The notes under the pieces are model-generated. The model was given only the letters and a program-made list of their open reading frames with translations, searched no databases and was not told the DNA's origin. Made by a program: the position numbers and the translations under genes. A stretch of DNA of 5,317 nt from an uncultured archaeon (lineage in GTDB: Archaea > Halobacteriota > Methanosarcinia > Methanosarcinales > Methanoperedenaceae). This document shows positions 1 to 4,755 of this stretch, piece after piece. The DNA lies in NCBI GenBank assembly GCA_902386085.1, contig CABMIA010000151.1, positions 1 to 5,317 on the forward strand. The letters are read 5' to 3'. Each line of letters opens with the position of its first letter. Positions within the stretch are counted from its first letter, which is position 1.

Positions 1-802
1 CATGTTCCAGCACCTCATCCATTCTCCCCCTCCTGAAACCCGTGAGATCAAGCGTAACATAGGAAAATCCAAGCCTCTGGAATTCAGATACAACACTATC
101 GCGCATCTTTAGAAAACGCACCATTTCATCGGGTTTGATCTCTATCCTTGCGATGCCATTGTGGTCACGCACCCTCACAATCCCGAATCCTGCAGTTCTG
201 AGGTACTTTTCCGCATCGCCCACCCGTTTTAGCGCCTCATGCGTTATCATCTGCCCGTAAGGAAAACGCGAAGACAGGCATGCCATCGAGGGCTTATCTG
301 CAACAGATAAATTTAACTTTCGCGCCATTTCGCGGATTTCCTCCTTTGTAACGTTTAGATCAACGAACGGGTTATAGATTCCTTCTTCCATGACCGCCCT
401 GCGGCCCGGCCTGTGCCCTTTCAGTTCCGAGACATTCGTCCCTTCGACAATGGTATTCATGCCGTGTTTCGAGGCGATTTTTTTTAGCTCCCGCATTAAA
501 CCTTTTTTGCAATAATAGCACCTGTCCACAGGGTTTTTTGCGAACTCAGGCTCATCGAGTTCATCATAAAATATCACGATGTGTTTGATCCCTATCTCTT
601 TTGCAACCTCTTTTGCGCATTCAAGCTCGCCGGGTGAAAGCGTGTAGGAATCCGCAGTCACAGCGATTGCGTTATCACCGAGCGCCTTGTAGGCAAGCGA
701 TGCAAGGACTGAGCTATCCACGCCGCCTGAGAATGCTACCAGGACGCTGCCTTTTTGTGACAGTAAATCCATAATGGTGTGCATCTTTTCATCGGGTGAC
801 AT
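1..802 (-). CDS. larE: LarE-type ATP-dependent sacrificial sulfur transferase (3' end cut by window edge)
   Basis: Read on the minus strand from an ATG at 802-800, this gives 267 codons with no stop before the edge. Residues 25-31 are SGGVDSS, the PP-loop that binds ATP in the adenine alpha-hydrolase/ATP pyrophosphatase family. GTN lies at 121-123, and KPSMACLSSRF at 170-180 carries the LarE signature cysteine (C175). The end, with LDLTGFRRGRMDEVL, matches the usual LarE C-terminus, so only a few residues are missing. LarE adenylylates a pyridinium dicarboxylate carboxylate and inserts sulfur while building the nickel-pincer cofactor of lactate racemase and related enzymes; many archaeal homologues have unknown acceptors. 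A CYYC pair (C95, C98) plus C175 places it with the three-cysteine type, which in characterised homologues holds a 4Fe-4S cluster, not the single-cysteine sacrificial type. No larA, larB or larC is visible. There is no Shine-Dalgarno before the ATG, which fits a leaderless transcript. The family call is secure; the substrate is not. Confidence 0.95.
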   Translation of the reverse strand, partial: MSPDEKMHTIMDLLSQKGSVLVAFSGGVDSSVLASLAYKALGDNAIAVTADSYTLSPGELECAKEVAKEIGIKHIVIFYDELDEPEFAKNPVDRCYYCKKGLMRELKKIASKHGMNTIVEGTNVSELKGHRPGRRAVMEEGIYNPFVDLNVTKEEIREMARKLNLSVADKPSMACLSSRFPYGQMITHEALKRVGDAEKYLRTAGFGIVRVRDHNGIARIEIKPDEMVRFLKMRDSVVSEFQRLGFSYVTLDLTGFRRGRMDEVLEH

Positions 803-826
803 GAAACAACTAAGACACTACAAAAA

Positions 827-839
827 GCTTAATCTTTGC
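827..839 (-). promoter_or_regulatory. Possible BRE/TATA promoter of larE
   Basis: On the minus strand this reads GCAAAGATTAAGC, a purine/A-rich BRE-like part followed by a poor TATA-like element. Its centre is about 29 bp upstream of the larE ATG, the spacing expected for a leaderless archaeal gene with no Shine-Dalgarno. The match to the TATA consensus is weak, so the call rests mainly on position. Confidence 0.35.
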
Positions 840-860
840 TACCTTTGCAAATGATATTAG

Positions 861-878
861 CTTCGAACGGATTCGAAG
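861..878. repeat. Perfect inverted repeat in the divergent intergenic region, candidate operator
   Basis: CTTCGAA at 861-867 and its exact reverse complement TTCGAAG at 872-878 are separated by CGGA. The dyad lies between two divergent genes, so a terminator role is unlikely. Its centre is about 26 bp upstream of the TATA box of the winged-helix gene and about 37 bp from the proposed larE TATA. This is a natural site for a dimeric winged-helix protein, and the adjacent regulator is the obvious candidate. The symmetry is seen directly; binding is inferred. Confidence 0.6.
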
Positions 879-888
879 TTATCGCAAT

Positions 889-900
889 CTCTTTTAATAT
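889..900 (+). promoter_or_regulatory. BRE/TATA promoter of the winged-helix regulator
   Basis: The segment CTCTTTTAATAT contains an AT-rich TATA element (TTTTAATA) centred near 896. An archaeal start site about 26 bp downstream would fall at the ATG at 922, and no Shine-Dalgarno precedes that ATG, so the regulator mRNA is probably leaderless. The promoter lies 10 bp after the palindrome at 861-878. Confidence 0.6.
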
Positions 901-921
901 CCAGGCTCATTAATAATAACA

Positions 922-1662
922 ATGCCACAAAACGAAGCGAACCCGGGCGAAGAAAAGCTCCTCATACTGCCTCTCGGTGAGGAATCCAAGAAGATAACGC
1001 AGGTCATATCCAATGACACGGCGCGCCAGATAATAGAACTGCTCGCCGACGCGCCCCTTTCAGCCTCGGATATTTCCGAACGGCTGTCAGCCCCGATCTC
1101 CACCATTGTGTATAATCTTGAGAATCTTGAAAGCGTGGGGCTGATCAAAGTGGAAAGGATAAAATACAGCGAGAAAGGCCGCGAGGTCAAGATTTATGCG
1201 CCTGTGAGAAAGCTCATCGTCGTTGTGCCTGAAAAGACAGATAAGAAGTCCGTGGCTGAACTTCTCAAAAAGTACCTTGGCGTATTGCTGGCAGCAGTGT
1301 TTGCCTCAGGGCTGATAGAGTTTTTAGGAAGAAGCACAATCGTGGGGTCAAAACTGGTGCAGGGAACAGGCGAATCGTTAAGCAGCGGACCATCTGCTTT
1401 ACCTGCAAGCACATCTATACCCGTATCTGTAATGAATGAAACCGCCAGAAGCATAGACGAGGCGGTTTCCGCGCCGGCGGTTACCTCCATGCCTGTCATC
1501 ATGAACAAGGCTGTGCCAGCAGTGGCGCCCTCCCCGGTCGCTCCATCGGCAACATCAGATATATTTTCCTCTCATCCGGGCATTGTATTTCTCCTCGGAT
1601 GCCTGTTTGTGATTATGATTCTTGTTATCCTGGAATACAGGAGAAAGAGAAGAAATGGATAA
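922..1662 (+). CDS. Membrane-anchored winged-helix (ArsR-like) transcriptional regulator
   Basis: The protein has 246 residues. Residues about 25-100 form a winged-helix DNA-binding domain of the ArsR/HTH_20 kind: SNDTARQIIELLADAPLS, then helix-turn-helix ASDISERLSAPISTIVYNL and a basic wing ending KIYAPVRK. Segment 118-136 is a first membrane helix. Residues about 140-215 are a low-complexity Ala/Pro/Ser/Val linker. Segment 219-238 is a second helix, followed by RRKRRNG. The positive-inside rule puts the DNA-binding domain and the basic tail in the cytoplasm and the roughly 80-residue linker outside the cell. Archaea commonly carry such one-component membrane regulators, mostly with unknown signals. 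The start is set by a TATA box about 26 bp upstream, giving a leaderless mRNA. The gene overlaps the macro-domain gene by 8 bp (ATGGATAA), so the two are likely co-transcribed and translationally coupled. Possible targets are its own promoter through the 861-878 palindrome, and larE. No sensor domain is recognisable. Confidence 0.85.
   Translation: MPQNEANPGEEKLLILPLGEESKKITQVISNDTARQIIELLADAPLSASDISERLSAPISTIVYNLENLESVGLIKVERIKYSEKGREVKIYAPVRKLIVVVPEKTDKKSVAELLKKYLGVLLAAVFASGLIEFLGRSTIVGSKLVQGTGESLSSGPSALPASTSIPVSVMNETARSIDEAVSAPAVTSMPVIMNKAVPAVAPSPVAPSATSDIFSSHPGIVFLLGCLFVIMILVILEYRRKRRNG
1640..1643 (+). promoter_or_regulatory. Ribosome binding site favouring the 1655 start of the macro-domain gene
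   Basis: GGAG sits inside the 3' end of the regulator gene, 11 nt before the ATG at 1655, in a purine-rich run (GGAGAAAGAGAAGAA). The gap is slightly long. It supports the internal ATG over the TTG at 1622, which has no such site. Confidence 0.5.
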
Positions 1663-2215
1663 AGAAATCACGCAGATCCAAATAGGAACCGCCAGGGTAA
1701 TCCTGGTACAGGGTGATATCACAGAGCAGGGAACCCACGCCATAGTCAACGCAGCCAATTCAGGTCTCATGGGGGGCGGGGGAGTGGACGGTGCCATACA
1801 CAGGAAAGGGGGGCCTGACATACTGAACGAATGCAAGATCATAAGAGAATCCCTGCCCGATGGCCTGCCCACAGGGGATGCGGTTGTAACGACCGGGGGA
1901 AGGCTCAGGGCAGAACATGTCATTCATACTGTTGGTCCGATCTGGAGCGGGGGTGGGACGGGAGAGCCCGAACTGCTCGCAAGGGCATACAGGAACAGCC
2001 TTGCTCTTGCTTTGAAGATGGGGTTCAGATCAATATCCTTCCCGTCGATAAGCACTGGAGCGTATGGATACCCAATCGAAAAAGCAAGCAGGATCGCCCT
2101 GGGAAGCGTCATCGAATTCCTTGAAAAAAATAAGGGAATTGATGAAATACGGTTCGTGCTCCACAGTACCCATGATTTACGAGTTTATGAAGATGCGTTA
2201 AAGGAACTGGCATAG
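1655..2215 (+). CDS. Macro-domain ADP-ribosyl / O-acetyl-ADP-ribose hydrolase (MacroD/YmdB type)
   Basis: The protein has 186 residues, the size of a single stand-alone macro domain. The signatures appear in order: QGDIT at 19-23 (adenine contact), VNAANSGLMGGGGVDGAIH at 31-49 (the ADP-ribose diphosphate loop with catalytic-region Asn and Asp), PTGDAVVTTGG at 72-82, VIHTVGP at 89-95, and SISTGAYGYP at 131-140 (second phosphate loop). This combination is typical of MacroD-type enzymes, which remove ADP-ribose from acidic residues and deacetylate O-acetyl-ADP-ribose. Activity is therefore expected, but the substrate in this organism is unknown. The start at ATG 1655 is chosen because upstream in-frame residues from 1622 are not macro-like and a GGAG precedes it. 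It overlaps the membrane regulator gene by 8 bp, implying one transcript and possibly one pathway. No signal peptide or membrane segment is seen, so it should be cytoplasmic. No ADP-ribosyltransferase gene is visible nearby. Confidence 0.93.
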   Translation: MDKEITQIQIGTARVILVQGDITEQGTHAIVNAANSGLMGGGGVDGAIHRKGGPDILNECKIIRESLPDGLPTGDAVVTTGGRLRAEHVIHTVGPIWSGGGTGEPELLARAYRNSLALALKMGFRSISFPSISTGAYGYPIEKASRIALGSVIEFLEKNKGIDEIRFVLHSTHDLRVYEDALKELA

Positions 2216-2228
2216 AAATCTTTAAATT
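2215..2228 (+). promoter_or_regulatory. BRE/TATA promoter of the PGF-CTERM protein gene
   Basis: GAAATC (BRE-like, 2215-2220) is followed by TTTAAATT (TATA, 2221-2228) directly after the macro-domain stop codon. Transcription would begin near 2250, just before the GGAGGT Shine-Dalgarno, giving a short leader of about 12 nt. Confidence 0.6.
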
Positions 2229-2250
2229 GATGCCGCTTAAATAAGTATGT

Positions 2251-2256
2251 GGAGGT
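2251..2256 (+). promoter_or_regulatory. Strong Shine-Dalgarno that fixes the start at 2262
   Basis: GGAGGT lies 5 nt before ATG 2262. An in-frame ATG at 2247 sits upstream of this site and would put a charged residue and extra residues before an otherwise classic signal peptide, so 2262 is preferred. This is the clearest ribosome binding site in the window; several neighbours appear leaderless. Confidence 0.85.
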
Positions 2257-2261
2257 TAGTT

Positions 2262-3491
2262 ATGAAAAGGTTTGCAATTTTAATGTTAACGACCGTTTTT
2301 CTGGTGTTTACTCTTGCTCCTGTTCTTGCCCAGATGGGCAGCGCGAACCCAAAGCAGACAGATGACCGTGGAAAAAATATGATGGATCAGGGAAAGAGCA
2401 TAGAACCGGGAAAAATGATGGAACAGGGAAAGAGCATGAGAGAAGACCTGGGAATGCAAGGGATGGGATTTTTGCACCGGGGTGAGAACGAATTCGGGGA
2501 TTATGTAACATTTGCCATAGACAATAAGACGGGAAGCGTTCTTAATTATGCCATATCGGGTTACACGCTGTTCAACATCAGCATACCGAATTTCAATTAT
2601 GGATCCACAAGTTCCCGGGGATCTGTAACGCGTATTTCAAATATCGATGGCTCCATTGTAATCCAGCTTCATGACAATCCTGCTGCTGTGATAAATATCC
2701 TGTCAGCAAGAAGCACATCTATTGTATTCACCCTGGCAAACGGAGCAACCGCTGCGAAAGAGGATAATCTTATCAGAATAGAAGAAGGGTCTGTCACAGG
2801 GTATATTTCAGGCGTTAATATCACCGGTTCTGTGAGTGGCAGTCAGGTAACAATAAATGCGCCTCCCAGCAGTGCCGTAATTTTCCGGGCAGCGCCGCTT
2901 AATATGCCCATGTCCGATCAACTGTACAGGAGATTTTCACAGGAGATTGCAGGGAAGAGAATGGGTATGGAAATAGCTCTGGGCAGGAACGGCACCTATA
3001 GTTCGGTAAACTATTCCGAAACCATGCAGTTAAGAGTTCAGGAGATGGAACAGAATCGCATCAGGCTGGTGGTTAACGGAACAGAACAGTCCGGGCGGAT
3101 TATTGCCATTGATCTTGACAACTCTTCTCTCGCTGTTGGCGCCCGGGATAGGCTAAGAATCCATTATGATGATAAGACATTGCAGTGTGTGGATGATCCG
3201 AATATTGTTTTCAATGGAACGGACCAACCCCTCTGCTGGATATCGCCGGTTCAGGATGGAGCAAGGGCACAATTGATGATGTATATTCCACATTTCTCGG
3301 AACATACAATCGATATCGTGGTTGAGCCTGCAATGACAGCAACTCCGGTAGCTACTCCTACTATGACCCCTGCCGCAGCCACCACAACTGTACTGCCCAT
3401 GGTGACTCCCAAGGCTCCGGGATTCGGGTTCGTGGTTTCCCTGGCAGCACTATTGAGCTTGATCTATCTGACCGGGCGGCGGAAAAGGTGA
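2262..3491 (+). CDS. Secreted Met-rich PGF-CTERM surface protein of unknown function
   Basis: From the ATG chosen by its Shine-Dalgarno the protein has 409 residues. Residues 1-23 are a Sec signal peptide (MKRF, hydrophobic core, APVLA before Q24). Residues 25-68 are hydrophilic and Met-rich with a duplicated block, MMDQGKS at 40-46 and MMEQGKS at 52-58. Residues about 75-355 look beta-rich and carry eight N-glycosylation sequons (N88, N105, N186, N243, N250, N272, N287, N318) and a lone cysteine pair (C309, C325) that could form a disulfide. Residues 357-385 are a Thr/Pro/Ala stalk. PGF at 386-388, a hydrophobic helix and GRRKR form a PGF-CTERM tail, recognised by archaeosortase A in known systems and expected to be cut and lipid-anchored at the cell surface. 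I do not recognise the central domain. It has its own promoter and is probably not part of the macro operon. Methionine clusters suggest soft-metal (copper) contact, but that is speculation. Confidence 0.85.
   Translation: MKRFAILMLTTVFLVFTLAPVLAQMGSANPKQTDDRGKNMMDQGKSIEPGKMMEQGKSMREDLGMQGMGFLHRGENEFGDYVTFAIDNKTGSVLNYAISGYTLFNISIPNFNYGSTSSRGSVTRISNIDGSIVIQLHDNPAAVINILSARSTSIVFTLANGATAAKEDNLIRIEEGSVTGYISGVNITGSVSGSQVTINAPPSSAVIFRAAPLNMPMSDQLYRRFSQEIAGKRMGMEIALGRNGTYSSVNYSETMQLRVQEMEQNRIRLVVNGTEQSGRIIAIDLDNSSLAVGARDRLRIHYDDKTLQCVDDPNIVFNGTDQPLCWISPVQDGARAQLMMYIPHFSEHTIDIVVEPAMTATPVATPTMTPAAATTTVLPMVTPKAPGFGFVVSLAALLSLIYLTGRRKR
2379..2437 (+). repeat. Tandem 36-nt coding repeat (two copies) in the Met-rich region
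   Basis: The 23-nt blocks at 2379-2401 and 2415-2437 begin ATGATGGA, end AAAGAGCAT and differ at one base (T/A at the ninth position). They are offset by exactly 36 nt, or 12 codons, so the protein gains a second M-M-(D/E)-Q-G-K-S block in frame. Such near identity at DNA level points to a recent duplication, and the copy number may vary between strains. Confidence 0.8.
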
Positions 3492-3506
3492 TGAAGCCAA
3501 TTCAAA

Positions 3507-3518
3507 TAATATTTATAT
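3507..3518 (+). promoter_or_regulatory. BRE/TATA promoter of the 3541 gene
   Basis: AATAATATTTAT runs into a TATA element (TTTATAT at 3512-3518) centred about 26 bp before ATG 3541. No Shine-Dalgarno precedes the ATG, so a leaderless transcript starting at the codon is expected. This is the best TATA match in the window. Confidence 0.7.
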
Positions 3519-3540
3519 TCCCTTGATATAAGAGTAAACT

Positions 3541-4212
3541 ATGGCAGAGCTTGGGAAAATAGAGAAACCAGAAGCTTCAAGCTTCAAAGCAGGGCGAAAA
3601 CTTTACGTGGTGCCGACCCTCCCGTTTGAGGAGATGGCTTTACAGTTCAAGCTTGAGAATGCGAAAATCGAGAGGTTCTGGGGCGAGGTGAGGGAAAAAA
3701 TAGAATATTTCATTTTGACCTATGGGAATATCGGTCCAGTCTATCTTGAAGATATAAAGGAAACTGAGAAGGCTGACACAGGCTTTTTTGAAAAGTATGG
3801 AAAGGACAGCAACCATTACAAGTTAATAAAGAGCCTTATCGACAGCGGAGCAAAGCTGCAGGGAGTGGACAAGGAGGAACATATCAGGCGGTCAAAGCTC
3901 CTTTTCGAAGAGTATTCCAAATCCTTCCTGCCTGAAATCAAGGAAATACATCAGGGTTATTATGGAAAGGATATTGATTTTGACGGGTGGAGAGACTACC
4001 TCGTGAAAAAGATCCAGGAAACCCAGGATGAGATGAGCAGATCAGTCTCAAAACTCATAGGGGAAATGCCGGATAGTTCGAACGGCATTCTAATAATGAC
4101 CGATGGGAGGCCAATTGAATTCCCCGAAGGTATAGATGTTTTCCAGATAAGACCCCCGGTTTTTGATGAGATAGAGAGGACTTTAAGGAGTTTCAGGCCT
4201 GATATAAAGTAA
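3541..4212 (+). CDS. Uncharacterised soluble protein, cysteine-free
   Basis: I do not recognise this 223-residue protein with confidence. It has no signal peptide, no membrane helix and no cysteine, and is rich in Lys and Glu, so it should be a soluble cytoplasmic protein. After a charged, probably flexible N-terminus (1-18) comes a beta-strand-like LYVVPTLPFE (21-30), then mostly helical sequence with many aromatics (about 31-175). A compact C-terminal block follows, with hydrophobic ILIMTDGR (183-190), IEFPEGIDVFQIRPP (192-206) and a helix DEIERTLRSF (209-218). The alternation of helices with short strands and the C-terminal strand-turn-strand loosely recall the TraB/Tiki-type fold, but none of its diagnostic motifs is clear, so this is only a hint. 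The start is the first in-frame ATG and sits about 26 bp after a strong TATA box. It stands as its own transcription unit; the next gene's TATA box lies just after its stop. Confidence 0.8.
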   Translation: MAELGKIEKPEASSFKAGRKLYVVPTLPFEEMALQFKLENAKIERFWGEVREKIEYFILTYGNIGPVYLEDIKETEKADTGFFEKYGKDSNHYKLIKSLIDSGAKLQGVDKEEHIRRSKLLFEEYSKSFLPEIKEIHQGYYGKDIDFDGWRDYLVKKIQETQDEMSRSVSKLIGEMPDSSNGILIMTDGRPIEFPEGIDVFQIRPPVFDEIERTLRSFRPDIK

Positions 4213-4213
4213 T

Positions 4214-4220
4214 CTTTATA
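4214..4220 (+). promoter_or_regulatory. TATA element of the EamA-type gene
   Basis: CTTTATA lies two bases after the stop codon of the preceding gene and is centred about 29 bp before ATG 4247. No Shine-Dalgarno is seen before that ATG, so a leaderless or near-leaderless mRNA is likely. Read-through from the upstream gene is also possible because the gap is only 34 bp. Confidence 0.5.
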
Positions 4221-4246
4221 CTCTCCCGGGATTTACTGTCCTTTCG

Positions 4247-4666
4247 ATGAACTGGATTGTTTATGCAGTTGCATGCGTATTCCTGTACGGGATCATGCAA
4301 TTTTTTATTAAACTGGCATCTGCAGGAGGAAACCCTGCCGCTTCGTCCATGATCTTTATCGGTGCGCAGTTCGTGGCGCAGATATTGCTTGGAGCATATC
4401 TTGTTTCAAAAAGCGACCTCGGCATCAATTACGATAATATAAAATACGGGATCGCCGGAGGCGTCGTCGCAGGGATAGCGACAGTCCTTTTCTTTCTCGC
4501 CCTGCAGCAGGCATCGCTTTCAAAAGTCGCGCCGGTTGTGAATATGAACGTTGTTGTCGGAGTGATGCTGGGTGTTCTGCTTTTGAAGGATGTAATGAAT
4601 TACAGGATCGCCGCAGGTATCATTCTTGCAGTTATGAGCATATACCTCCTCACTAACTCAGGTTGA
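4247..4666 (+). CDS. Half-size EamA/DMT-superfamily membrane transporter
   Basis: The protein has 139 residues, almost all hydrophobic, with about five membrane helices near 3-22, 32-53, 66-87, 94-112 and 119-136. The order LFFLALQQASLSKVAPVVNMN, a hydrophobic stretch, LLLKDVMNYRIAAGIIL and a final hydrophobic helix is the classic second half of an EamA repeat, in which an acidic residue after LLLK (here D115) and the R/I-A-G-I-I-L helix are conserved. Full drug/metabolite transporters contain two such repeats (about 300 residues, ten helices). Single-repeat proteins of about 140 residues are a known class and are thought to act as dimers. The length, clean start and clean stop argue that this is a natural half-size protein and not a truncation. 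The substrate cannot be predicted. The next gene is thiC, but an AT-rich gap with its own promoter signals makes a thiamine-related role unproven. Confidence 0.85.
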   Translation: MNWIVYAVACVFLYGIMQFFIKLASAGGNPAASSMIFIGAQFVAQILLGAYLVSKSDLGINYDNIKYGIAGGVVAGIATVLFFLALQQASLSKVAPVVNMNVVVGVMLGVLLLKDVMNYRIAAGIILAVMSIYLLTNSG

Positions 4667-4709
4667 ATTAATCAACTTTACTTGATTTCAATTCATTTTT
4701 ATTGATTAA
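4663..4709. repeat. Cluster of TTGA/TCAA dyads in front of thiC
   Basis: TTAATCAA at 4668-4675 and its exact complement TTGATTAA at 4702-4709 form an 8-bp inverted repeat with a 26-nt spacer. TTGATTTCAA at 4682-4691 between them is another TTGA/TCAA dyad, and TTGAATTAATCAA starts at 4663, overlapping the stop of the EamA gene. The last arm ends just before the proposed thiC TATA box. The sequence is AT-rich, so some symmetry is expected by chance. It could be an operator or part of a transcription end for the upstream gene. Confidence 0.45.
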
Positions 4710-4712
4710 ACA

Positions 4713-4719
4713 CATTTAT
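4713..4719 (+). promoter_or_regulatory. Possible TATA element of thiC
   Basis: CATTTAT, preceded by A-rich GATTAAACA, is centred about 40 bp before ATG 4756. A start about 26 bp downstream would give a leader of roughly 14 nt. No strong Shine-Dalgarno is seen in that leader (only GGT at 4746-4748). Confidence 0.4.
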
Positions 4720-4755
4720 CTACAAGTTCAATCCTTCCGAACGCCGGTAATATTC

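Noticed and set aside
894..1508. Long open frames on the minus strand opposite the winged-helix gene
   Set aside because: They lie entirely opposite a gene with clear domains, show no protein-family motif and have no promoter or ribosome binding site.
1622..1654. Upstream TTG start for the macro-domain gene
   Set aside because: The extra 11 residues are not macro-like, lie inside the regulator's last membrane helix codons, and the GGAG site favours ATG 1655.
1831..2124. Second open frame on the plus strand inside the macro-domain gene
   Set aside because: It is out of frame with a well-supported gene and its translation resembles no domain.
2247..2261. Upstream ATG for the secreted protein
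   Set aside because: It lies before the GGAGGT site and would add five residues in front of a normal signal peptide.
4694..4699. T-run as a terminator of the EamA gene
   Set aside because: ATTTTT may end transcription in archaea, but the run is short, lies within a generally AT-rich stretch, and cannot be told from the putative thiC control region.
4667..4755. TPP riboswitch before thiC
   Set aside because: The conserved CUGAGA and related core motifs are absent, and the region is short and AT-rich.
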